DNA of 64,000 bases. Origin: Saururus chinensis (Eukaryota; Streptophyta; Magnoliopsida; Piperales; Saururaceae). The notes below the pieces were generated by a model, which worked only from the letters and a program-made list of their open reading frames with translations, did no database searches and was not told where the DNA came from. How positions within the stretch are numbered: the stretch's first letter is position 1; every line of letters begins with the position of its first letter. The translations under genes were made by a program, and so were the position numbers. Below are positions 47,929 through 59,090 of this stretch, in pieces. The stretch lies in contig CP141142.1 in assembly GCA_035235625.1 (NCBI GenBank), forward strand, positions 51,873,644-51,937,643, read 5' to 3'.

Positions 47929-48790
47929 TGTTAGCCCCTCCACTTTTTGCTTAGACAAGGGGGCGGCTACCCCCTATACTTGGCAGCGGACAGCCAAGTT
48001 GGCTTGGGAGACGGACAGCATAGGCAGCCCCTTGGGCACAGTTGGATGTTGGGAGCAGCATTGGAGCGGTTCCGGATGAGCACTCGCCTTGCGGAGCAAG
48101 CTGAGGCATAGTCCCTGCGCGGGCAGGACTCCTAGTGGTGTGTTGGGCACCACAACACCCTAGGGACAGACTCCCAGGAGCGCTAGGACACAGGGAGGCA
48201 ACACAGCCCGACTCCTAGTACAGATAGGAGACGATGCACAGGTTTCCTCGAATGACAGAACTCTAGAAGCTGATGGACGCTGGACTCCTAGTCAAAGTCG
48301 GAATCCTTCACAGGTTTCCTAAGTTGGTTGGGGCGACCCTCACAAGTTTCCTAGGCTGGCTGGGACGACCATGGGCTGGGAAGAGTTGGGACAGGGAGAG
48401 ACACTGTATTTGCTTGGGCTGGGACTGTATTCCTAGTGGGACTCGGACTCATATGTTGAGTCTATATAAGGGGGAAGGTTGGGGGCGACTTGGGCATTTA
48501 GAAATCCAGGAATCCAGAGAGAAAGAGAGAGGACGAACCAGAGAGAAGGTGCTCCCTCTCTGCCTGCGATCTGCTGGTCAGCCCCGCCCCTTCTCCCTGC
48601 CATTGTAACCAACGGATTGTGTTTACAAGCATTGGGCGGAGCCCCTTTGCACCAGAGAAGGCTGAGTAGGCTGTTTACTTGTTTTCCCCTGCTCATACGA
48701 GAGGGAAGGACGGAGAGTTGGCTGCTAGTTGTGCGAAACAGCCAGGCCATCATAGGCGAGGACGCTAGAGAAAGCTCCACCCCTGTGACA
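47929..48790 (+). repeat. 3' LTR of the gypsy element
   Basis: 862 bp, the same length as the 5' LTR. About 20 of 21 differences are transitions by hand count. Confidence 0.96.
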
Positions 48791-48905
48791 GTAGCCATAA
48801 TAATACAAGCACTAATGTGGGGATCAATCGCTTATAAAACTTGACAGGCTAGATTTGAGTTCATTGGGCACTAGAGAGATACCCATTATTTTGGATGGAC
48901 GAATA

Positions 48906-49535
48906 TACTTGCAATTGCAATTTGTAAGACAAGTGGATGTTCCATCCTTTATTATGGATAAAAAATTTTAGCACCCCAAAACTTCTTTTGCCACAGTTTT
49001 TCTTACTTTTTATTTTAAAATAATTTTTTTCTTAGTCACGAAAAATAATCCATTGGAATTGATCTACCATGTGGCTGTAGATAGTTCTATTTACTTTACT
49101 AGAATCAAAATGTAAAACTATTTGCATTGAAACACATAGAAAGTGTTAAAACGTGTTGATTAGTGAATAGACCTATGCACCACATGGCTTGTGCATCGGT
49201 TTCAATGGATAATTTCTCCTTAGTAATAACCCCCCACTATCCCCCTCTTCCCTTCACCTCTTCTTTTCTCTTCTAGTGGCCAACCAAAGTTGGTGGTTAG
49301 CAGTCATGGCACTTAGCGGAGAATAGGAGTGGCAGGGGGCCAACCTACAAGGGGTGGGAGGGGTTGCGGGCTTGATCGGGCTAGCACCTGAGGCATGCAC
49401 TAACAACTTAGCTTTGCCTCTTTTTTTTTCCAAAAAAAAAAAATGGTTGTAGTAGTGCAGAGAGGGCGTGCATGGCTGCTGTTAGAGATTCTGGTTCAGC
49501 CAAGATATGTCGTCACAGCCAGGCTCTCTAGCTTC
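48906..49535. other. Spacer right of the gypsy element
   Basis: No gene recognised. Runs of T and A occur near 49420-49445. Confidence 0.5.
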
Positions 49536-49867
49536 AGCAGGGCCACGGGGTTGGGGTTGGCTATGGCCCCAGCAACCCGCTGAGCGGGTTAGTCCAAGCC
49601 CCGAGGGGAGTAGGCCATGAGGCCCGTAGCTTAAAAAATGGGGCCCGACCCACTCTCTCTGTGGGCCGGGCCGGTAGGCGACCTACACAAATGCCACCTG
49701 TAGCAGGGCCACGGGGTTGGGGTTGGCTATGGCCCCAGCAACCCGCTGAGTGGGTTAGTCCAAGCCCCGAGGGGAGTAGGCCATGAGGCCCGTAGCTTAA
49801 AAAATGGGGCCCGACCCACTCTCTCTGTGGGCCGGGCCGGTAGGCAACCTACACAAATGCCACCTCT
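49536..49867 (+). repeat. 166-bp tandem duplication, GC-rich
   Basis: 49536-49701 and 49702-49867 are nearly identical, starting AGCAGGGCCACGG. By eye the copies differ at three or four positions, including GCGGG versus GTGGG and GGCGACC versus GGCAACC, both CpG transitions. Confidence 0.93.
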
Positions 49868-50810
49868 AAGTAGAGAAGAGAGGAGAGGATGAAGAGGGTG
49901 AGCGTTGTACAGAGAAGTAGTTTTTTCTAAATAAAAAAAAGACAAAAAATGTGATTTTGACAGTCCTATAAACACACAAGTTATGACACCCATAATTTCT
50001 GAAAATAGAAATTTTGAACCTCTTAAATTATAATGTCGTAGAGGAAATTACTCAAGAAAGTGGCAATGATGATAACTAAGAAGATATAAAAATTTATATT
50101 CATTTTTTAAAGTCAAAAGTCTCGTCGGTGAGTCACCAACAAGTCAATGAACTCACTAGTGAAACAATATTTCACGGTCAGCGTGGTTTGACAAATCGAT
50201 GAACATACTGATGAAAAATAAATCCTCTGTTGGCAAGGTTCAACTTGTCGACAGACTCGTCGATGAAGCCGTATTTCTTTTATCGGTTGGGTTCGATGTG
50301 TCAGTGATACTAAAACCAACCTACAGATGATTTTGAAATTGTAATTGAAGCGGTTTCAAACAGTTTTTGGAGTTGGTTACGCATCAAAGATTTAGTTTCT
50401 AGACTTTCTTATATATACCTTTGACGAAGCTTTGACCCAAATGGTACAAACTCTTCGGCTTTTGAGGAGATTGGCAGGTTAGAGCGAGTCAAAAGAAGCA
50501 TGAACAGGATTTGTGGAGATCTCTTCATTATTTGATCAAATGTCGAATTGCTAACCTTAAACTATAATGTTATAGCAAGAAATTCATGTTGATGGATGAT
50601 GATAAAGTAGTGTATACTTTAAATTTGGATTGGGCCATTGTTGAATTATATGCTATGTTCTTTTTCATGGTGATTATGAATCTTGTGTTAAGTTGGAAAA
50701 CACTCTTTTATTCTCTTCATGTGATATTTGATGATTGATTCAAGTTGTTTACATGATTATATTTTATTTTTGAAAGTTATTTTGATGATTATATAAAATT
50801 CTGCAACTTT
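49868..50810. other. Unassigned DNA left of the CACTA element
   Basis: Contains many GTCGATGA-like phrases also seen just right of the CACTA element (54564-54830), so both flanks probably belong to one older repeat that the CACTA element split. A TGACACCCATAATTTC start at about 49984 might be an LTR end, but no matching end was found. Confidence 0.35.
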
Positions 50811-50813
50811 TTT

Positions 50814-53800
50814 CACTACAAAAAAATTTGGCAATACCGACAACCGTTATTGTAATTAGCATTAGCCATCGCTAAAGGTATCAGCAACGGCTAGTTGGTC
50901 GTCGCTATTAGGCATGTCACTGATACCTTTAGCGATGGCCAAAATGGCCTTCAATGAAGGTTATAGCTGTCGTTGAAAAAACCAACACACTGTTTGATTT
51001 GCCTCTTAAGCAATGGCTCAAAGACATTTAGCGACAGTTCAGACCGTCACTAAAAGTCATATTGTGATGGCAATTTAGACTATCACTAAAAGTAAGTTTT
51101 CAGCAATAGTCAATTTGGTTGTCATTGAAAAGACTATAGTGATGGTTATTATCAATAGTGACGGTCACTGTCGTCTCTAATGATAATTTTAAAAAAAAAT
51201 TCTTTATATTTCCAAAGTTGGATTCAATCATCCCTATTCATCATATTTTTTTTCAAAAAAAATATATTATATATTATACAAATAACCTTGCTACTTCTTG
51301 TTTCTGTTTCATAAATGAATGAAAATACCATCTCCATGATAAGATATTAACACAACTTCATGGGCTTGAGTTAGAAAAATGCCATATACAAAATTGGATT
51401 ACAATTGATAAGAACAAAAACTGAATAATTAAGGCAAATGTATTACAAAATTGTCTCCAATCATCTCTCATATCCCTTGAATTCTAGAGGTTCCCCATTT
51501 GAAATCATAACAACCCTGCATCATTAGTCCCAATCTTGTTAGAGTTCTTTCTAGCAAAGTTCTCTTAACAATGGCTAAAATTGGGAATGCAACAAAATAA
51601 CTAAAGATGATTATAGACATGCACACGAGAATGCAGCATACAACCTTTTTTATCCTCAAACTACGTAAGAATTTAAAAAGAAATATACTTTTCATGGTAC
51701 TAATTTCAGTCTGAAGTTAGGGGTCCATTACTTGGAAATCTCAAAAACCATGGCTTTAAAGCATGAAGTAAGGTAGTGGTTTCTTGCGAAAACCATGTCC
51801 CTAGGAAGAGAAAAAAAAATCTTCACAATATGCACAAAGGCTCAATGCTAATATTGCTGGAATAGAGGAACAATGACTTAAAGTTCCAAGTGTCCAATCT
51901 CTCAAATATTTATAAAATAGAGGATACCTAAGACACCAATTCTAAAGCTTTATGGCAAACACAACCCATTAGAAGAATGCACCAAGATAGGAGAACCAGT
52001 CCGATTGACCTAGTAGATCAGGATTTTCATCACAGTAGACTTGTATATATTAGACATTTTTTTAGGATCTATCCTCAAATTGATGCTTGCTTCCATTTAG
52101 GTTGAAATAGTGAGACACTGGGCCATCAATTGGCCTCGCTCCAAAACCCCAACAAGGAACTTTTTATCTAAATCATAAAACTACAAAACACCTCCAACTT
52201 CAGATATTGCATGTAAGACAACATGAGACAGTATTATATATTTGGAATATAAACAAATCACTTTTTTACATTATAAAGCATTTTGAAATAAAAAACAATG
52301 AACAAGTAGGTAGATGTCATAATTTTATAATGGATTCAAGATGGCAGGTTACTCACCCTCTCGTATGCATTCAATCAACCAGATGGGTCAATGTCATGCA
52401 AAGAATCTGGAAGCCTAGGATTGCCAATTGAGGCTGATATAACACCAAAATTAAGAACTTAAAAAATACAATGTTCATCAAAAAGCAAACAAAAGGAAGA
52501 TGCAATTTAAAAGTATCTAATTACCTATGAAATCAGTTGCCAACATAAAATTTAGTTCATATACATTAGCAATAAAATCCAAAAAAGTAGATTTCTCACT
52601 ATCACTATACTTCTCTATGTATAACTGGCCTTTTATTTTTCTATAAAAGCCATGAAAAGAGGAGATACATAACAAAAACAACTCACACAAGATAAAACCA
52701 AACCTTGTTGTGGTAATCAATAGGCCCTTGTGCAAATTTTCCAAGTCATGATGTGACTTCAAAACTTTTCTACATTGATTCATGAAAACAACAAAATATT
52801 ACAATTGATACATTAAACCAAATATTTATGATAGAATAATACTTTTTCCACTAGTCGCTACTCAGTAAACGTGGAACCCAGGTTACATGAGTCATCAGCC
52901 ATACACTAGAAGTGAATGCCAACAAGCCTAATAGTAAATCTCAACTGAAGTTCACGACTTATAGAATTGAAAAGAAAGTGCTAATTGCCTACCTGATCAA
53001 ATCATGCTTGCCATTGCTATTGAAGTTAAAGCATTCCAAAACAAGTGGTTGTCCTGCAAGTGAACAATCAAGTACGTAATGACTGGAAAAAAAAACAAAG
53101 AATGCATGTCAGCCTCATCTCCTAAAGGATTTTCATCAATTGCGTTACTTCAAGCTTGATGGAGATTCTAAATCACAGGCTTCCAAGTTGGATTCATATT
53201 GTTTTTCCTCACTACTATTGAACAAATAGGTACTCGGGCCCCATTCTTCACAACTTTTGATATCACAAAGAAGGGATCTTGAAACACCAAAAATCACCTA
53301 CGATTAACCATCACGTAGACCCCCAATTTACCACACTAAGATAGAATAAGAAACGCATACATATATTCTCAAAGAAAATGTCCTTGTTATATAGATCTGA
53401 GCATCGCAGAAATATCTTGACAAAAACTTTGGACCCAACATGTTCTTCAACACAAATAGTAAGATCACCTAGGCCCTTCATACTTGTCCCCTTATCTTCC
53501 CAAAGTGGATCTAGACTCAAATGGGCAAAATAAAGGCAAAAAGACAAAACCTTCAAGACCAAGGTTTAGGAAAAAAACAGTTGCAAATTTGAAACTAGAT
53601 ATGAGTCTGTGGACATAATTCTAACATAGAAGAAGGAATTTATTTGAGAAGGAATGTAATTAGATTTACCTCATTGAAAACATTATAAAAAAATATTTTA
53701 GAAAAGTGGAGTTGTTGCAAGCTATTGACCTATAATGAACCACCTTGCAGTGGCACACCTAGTGGTGGTGGGGCACAAGGAGACTACGCACTTGTGCTTC

Positions 53801-54560
53801 AAATGGCGGTGGTTGGGCAGTGAGCCAGCAACAGTGGAGACTGTGTAAGTGGTCTTCTACTCTACCCGAGCTACCTCCTTAGCTTGGCCGAGGGGACGAA
53901 CTAACAAAGAAGTAGAGGTGGAAGGGCGGCCTCCCTAGCAGCAAAGGTGGAGAGGAAGAACTGATGAAGAAGCAGAGGTGAAGAGGTTGATCTCCTTGGC
54001 GGTCATAGCAGCAAAGAGGACGAACTAACGAGTGACGAAGAAGCAATGCTTCTGAAGCAGAGGAGAAGCCAAGGGTAGGAGGGAAATGGATGAGAGGAGC
54101 GAAATTATGGCGGGGGAAGAACTGAGGGCAAGAGGGAAATGGGAGGGGAGCAAAATTGTGGCAACATAATTTGGGGGGAAGTGTAATCATCAGTGACAAC
54201 TATATTTAGCCATCACTCATGTTGATCATTTGTAATAGATTGAGCCATTGCAAATAACTTAATATCGACGGTTGACGTCTTCGGCTATCACTATTGGTGT
54301 AGAGCCCATCAGCGACAGTCTTTTTAGCTATCACAGATGCTTTAATACCAATGGCTTATGTCATCAACCATTGCTATTTGTGCTAAGAACATCAATGACG
54401 GTCTTTTGTAGCTGTCGCAAATGTGCAAAAATTTTCATCATTTCATATAAATGAGCATATTAAGATCATCAGCGACGACTAACTTTAGCCTCGCAGATAA
54501 TGAGTTATAGAGATGGATAAATGCTATTTTTGCGTCATTGTTGACCTTTTTTTTGTAATG
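50814..54560. mobile_element. CACTA (En/Spm-type) DNA transposon, probably non-autonomous
   Basis: The left end reads CACTACAAAAAAATTTGGC and the right end, on the opposite strand, CATTACAAAAAAAAGGTC. TTT is duplicated on both sides (50811-50813 and 54561-54563), the 3-bp size of this superfamily. Both subterminal regions (about 50840-51190 and 54190-54530) carry repeated GCGACGG/TTAGCGATGG-type motifs in both orientations, the usual transposase binding arrays. I find no transposase domain in the 3 kb interior. Confidence 0.85.
51468..53562 (-). pseudogene. Possible gene fragments carried by the CACTA element
   Basis: Three minus-strand open stretches (53562-53311, 52783-52517 and 51695-51468) have natural-looking composition, for example LDPLWEDKGTSMKGLGDL and a hydrophobic CMSIIIFSYFVAFPILAIV segment. 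They could be exons of a host gene captured by the element, or degraded transposon genes. I recognise no family and could not prove splice joins. Confidence 0.25.
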
Positions 54561-54563
54561 TTT

Positions 54564-55672
54564 GTTCATCGGCACAATCATCGATGTGTCAATGATGCTA
54601 TCGATGCGGGGAGAAGAAGATAGAATAATACTAGTGAACCGATGATACATTGGTGTCTTACCAATGGGTCACCGACAATGATGTCAAGTGTCGATGAAGA
54701 CGTCGATGAGAGTGATTTTCCTATTCATTCTACTGTTGGCAAGGGGATTCTACGCGTCGATGGGTTATCGATGGTCATTGGTGACTTGGTTAACACATCG
54801 ATGAGTCCACCAATAGTAAATCGGCTTTGGGTATTTTTAGCAAGAATTGTTATGAATGTTAAGCTATTACTATAAGAAGTAATATCATGCTATTTTATGT
54901 ATGACTTGCAATTATATATAATGATGTGATGGATTATGATTTAATGTATGTACCTTTATATGTGAATATTCTTATATTGGATCGCACCTCAAGACTGATG
55001 TCTTTAGCATCTGAGATCAGAGAAACCCTCAGTGCCTTAGCTCCTCAAGTAAGTCTTTAGCCACATAGATAGAAGGATTTAGTATGTAACAGGACCAAGG
55101 TCTTCTTGCTCTATAAGAACGGGAGTTATTTAGAATTGCTTCCCTGGCCCAGGAGTCATGTTTGAATGGATAACACATTAAAAGATGGTTGGTTATGCGT
55201 AGCGCAATACATGAGGTTTCGATGATAATGAAAATCGAAACTTCAACCACTTGGGTTCATAAACTAATGTGCGTCTTAGCTTCATAATGTAGATGGAGCA
55301 GGCAGACTTCAAAATATATGAAGTCCAACTGTAGGTAGTTCATAGTTTAGTGAGGTAAGATTGTACTCCTAGGCATGGCTACCATGTCATAGAAAACCTT
55401 CAACTTTTGCACTTATGAAATTGGAGACTTCTGAGTGAGAGTTATGTAATTTTTGAAAGAATGTTGTTACATGCTTAATTGTTGTACTTTTGATGATTTG
55501 ATTTATAATGCTCCTTGATATGGAATTTTATGTTGGTTATTATACTCATTTTATTAAAATGTTATTGTGAAATGATTCTTCAAAGTATTATAGTTTTTGT
55601 TTAGCCATCCCACTGGGTACGTTTGTATACTCAGCATTTATTTTGATGCAAGTTCTTCAAAAGAATAAGTGG
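54564..55672. other. Unassigned DNA between the CACTA element and a solo LTR
   Basis: Continues the GTCGATGA-rich repeat of the left CACTA flank, then AT-rich DNA with no gene. Both insertions probably landed in one older element. Confidence 0.4.
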
Positions 55673-55677
55673 GTGGG

Positions 55678-57872
55678 TGTCACGACCTGAGCCTTGAGAA
55701 GGGTCCATAGACCTCCAACCCCATCGGAGTGCACCTGAGCTCAAGTTGTGACAATACAATAACATATACTACAAGGGATAAATAATTCAAATCTAAAACA
55801 TGAATAACTTTTATTGAATCAAAACAAAAGAGTTTCACCTAAGGGTGTTCATCTACAACTACAAAGCAAATACTTGACCTACTCATAAGCATAAAAATCA
55901 AACTACTCCTAAATTCTATGCTCAACCTCGTGAACGGAACTCTACTCTTCCTTGACGTTCCTACGCATCCAAATCTGCAAACAAACCTGCGCGCAAAAAT
56001 ATGCCCGGTGGAACGGACATTCCACCCGTGAGCCAAAGCTTTGTGATAATACCTCAAATAGAACATATCTTGTAATCTAGCATTCACCAATCATACAATG
56101 ACAAAGATTCACATTCAAACTCAGCATAGTATATCTACACATAACCATCATATATGCATGATCATTTTAATTCAACATTCACATAATCATTCATTGTAAC
56201 ATAAGTTTGCATAATCACCATATGCCTCATAAAACATAATATACACACACAGCCTATTCCCCATATCACCTAGAGAATTTAGCTGTGATCTGTGGGTTGC
56301 GTCGGTGCGAAAACGCCGTGAGTGGTCATACGCGTGCACTCGTAATGACCCGTGAAAACTGAGAGGGAACTGCTAAAGGCTGAGGTCCACCCTCATCCCT
56401 ATGTGGCACTTGGGTAAAATTTATTATCTTGTTTCTGAAATTAAGGCCCTACACCCTGACCTTAACTCCCTTTGTTCAACCTCTCTCTTAGGTTGGTTCT
56501 TAATTCTTGTTCTACCATTTGTGTCATACAACACTCTCACATGCCCATAAGAAGAGAAAATGAATTTCATACAATTCAAATCAAAACACCAACTTTCATG
56601 ATTCATCCCTATCATCTATTTAACTCATCAACCTGTCATAACATATATATATATATGCACTATTTACCCATAGTTGATAATTGACCCAATTCATCACAAC
56701 TTGCAAAGAGTAGCAATTATACATATACATATCTATATCAAACAATCAACATTTCGCATCTCCCTTGAGTATAACCTGTAACATTCTATAATCAAATCAC
56801 AACCTACACATATGACTGTTGTTGCACAAAATACATCTCTACTTCATATTATAATTCCAATATAGCACAATTCATATAGATGAATCAAACATCTAACTAA
56901 CAATAGAACCATGCATACATTCACAACCCTTTTTATATCTCAAACGTTAGACAACATGTTCCATACGTTAGACAATACCTCATATTCCACTCAGCTTGTA
57001 TCTCTAACATTAATCATACTTGTATTCACTACAAAACATATCATAAATATTGCAAACATACATCACCCATATAATGAATATTTCACAACAACCCTAGCAT
57101 GAAGAATTTGTCTCACACATGCATTCATAACCATAATCAATCAATGATTCATGCTGAAAGACAAGCCATGTTATAGGTGAGGGTTCTCACCTAAGCCTAC
57201 TCCAAAGCCTACTCCAAAGCTTACTCCTCAAAGTTAATCTTCTCCTCTAAAACCTAACATAACAATCCAAAACAAAGTTCTAATTAAAAGCTGAGATTAA
57301 TAAACTATAAATGCATCAAATTGAGGAAGGAAAGACATGATTTTGGGCAGTTTTACTTCTTCCAAAAACTGCTGTGAATAGTAATTCCGAAATTAGAGTA
57401 TGAGTGGCCTAACCCAAAATAGGGAGGAAGATACAAAATTCCACCCAAAGGCTTACCTTTCTAGCTTTTCCCTTGCAGCCCAGCCCTCCCGTTGTCCAAA
57501 ACCACCCACACAACCGTCGCTGGCCACCGGAATCCTCCTTGAGTGGTGCTGCCCGCCGGAGAAGAGGGAGGGAAAAGTGGGTTGGCCACAAGTGGAGAAG
57601 GGAGATGGGCTGCGAGAGAGGGCGTGCTGAGAGAGGGAAAAACGTTGAGAGAGGGAGAGAAACCTGCTGAGAGAGATGCAAGGAGAGAAGAACTTGTTGG
57701 GAGAGAACGATGGGAGAGATGAGGGAGCGACTAGGGCTGGAACTGGGGGAGAAGAGAGTTTTTCTCTCCCCCACACTACAAAAAATTAAATCCCAAGTCC
57801 TAAGTTCTTGGACCGGGTTCAAGTAGGAATTAAAAAAAAAACGGGCCAGTTATAAAAAAACACAGGTTTACA
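55678..57872 (+). mobile_element. Solo LTR (Ty3/gypsy type, 2.2 kb)
   Basis: It starts TGTCACGACCTGAGCC and ends CACAGGTTTACA, with a perfect GTGGG duplication (55673-55677 and 57873-57877). No coding domains lie inside. A GC-rich patch (57470-57770) gives overlapping open frames on both strands that are compositional. Its start resembles the solo LTRs at 17662 and 24918, so all three may come from related long-LTR chromoviruses. Confidence 0.87.
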
Positions 57873-57877
57873 GTGGG

Positions 57878-59090
57878 AGACACTTGTGCTAAGAGATGAC
57901 ATAAAGCTCTTAGTTCTATGTAGAATTTTTTGATCTTGATAATAAATTTTAGTTGGTGTGTAATTTTTAAGACATAAGCACGAAAGTGCCAATTCATACG
58001 GTTGTGTGTATTATGTAGATTGGTATATACATGGGCAAGATCTTATGAGATTTGGTTGTGATTTTTTTATATTATATGTGTGTGTATGATACGATAATTT
58101 GACTATTGATATGTTCAAAAAAGAGCGACTTTCAAAAATGAATTGAGAAAATTTAACGTGTGACACAAGTTAATAGGACAGTTATTATAATTGCCACATG
58201 GGTAAAGGTGGTTTGGAGTAGTTTTTTTATGTAAAAGAATGACAAAATGTGATTTTGGCACTCATATAAAAAGACAAGTTACTGGGACAATTAATTAAGT
58301 CAAACAAAAAAAATCACTCACTACGATGCAATTGATTAAATAAACAAAAAAAGTACTTGAGCCAGGTGAAGTTTCATAGGTTACAACTCAACTTTACCAT
58401 TTCAACACTATTAATAAGTGGGTCCACTCGTCAATGATATTAAAATGATGAATTAGAGTTTTAACTTAAGAAACTTCACAGGCGCAATAGCATTACTCAA
58501 TAAACAATTAGATGGTTAAATAAACAACTTAATTAAACATGCATTGACATTGTCTAAATGTACAATTATTACCCCTATTTGGGGGTCCTATTGTCCAATC
58601 TTGAAGCTGATAGCTAGTAATGGTAAGGTACATTTGAGTTATTTTCATGTGTTTTAAATTTTTAATGCTTTACTATAATAATAAGTACAATATAAAAAAT
58701 ATATGAGAGCCATTTATCTATGATATTGGTGATACACATGGTACTCTTGCTAATACATGGCAGCGTGTATTTAGTCAATTTCAAATAATAAAAAGGTTCA
58801 TATGCTCATTATTATTAAAAGGGAATATGAAAAACTCTTCCATATTAAGGTGCCGGTCGACGAGGATCCTGACCAGACCATCCGGGTCGGGCCGGCCGTT
58901 CCGCTTTCGCGCAATCCCAAGCCTTACACTCCTCCCCATGTCCGCCCGTACAATGGGAGGAGCAGAGATTATTTTGGTAACTTAAAAGACCGGCGGGGCC
59001 CCCTAAGAAGCGTACCCCCGATTTCCTCGTCCAAGTCCCAACCCGACCACACCACAAAAGAAAAAAGAAATGTCGCCGTTCAAAGGATTT
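57878..59090. other. Spacer left of the GT17 gene
   Basis: AT-rich to about 58.8 kb. A stretch at about 58215-58285 resembles 49915-49985. From 58850 the sequence becomes GC-richer, likely the GT17 promoter side. The open frame 58802-59224 has no recognised domain. Confidence 0.4.

Larger units (their letters stand above)
40963..48790 (+). mobile_element. Ty3/gypsy chromodomain retrotransposon
   Basis: Two 862-bp LTRs (40963-41824 and 47929-48790) lie inside a perfect GTAGC duplication (40958-40962 and 48791-48795). Between them gag, protease, reverse transcriptase, RNase H, integrase and a C-terminal chromodomain appear in gypsy order, in one frame. The chromodomain places it among chromoviruses, whose integrases are guided to certain chromatin. 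A 1.4 kb solo LTR sits between protease and reverse transcriptase. Hand comparison of the LTRs gives about 21 substitutions (about 2.4 percent) and no indels, so insertion was fairly recent. Confidence 0.97.
40827..48905 (+). mobile_element. Stowaway-like MITE split by the gypsy element
   Basis: CTCCCTCCGTCC at 40827, preceded by TA, is the Stowaway (Tc1/mariner-type) terminal sequence. Across the gypsy insertion the continuation (48796 to about 48905) ends CATTATTTTGGATGGACGAA then TA, a decayed complement of the left end. The two parts (about 130 and 110 bp) would make a 240-250 bp MITE, a normal size. The right end is degenerate and approximate. Confidence 0.6.

Noticed and set aside
57400..57822. 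Open frames on both strands near the end of the third long solo LTR
   Set aside because: Low-complexity GA/CT-rich DNA inside the LTR; frames are open on both strands and Ser/Leu or Arg/Glu-rich without motifs.
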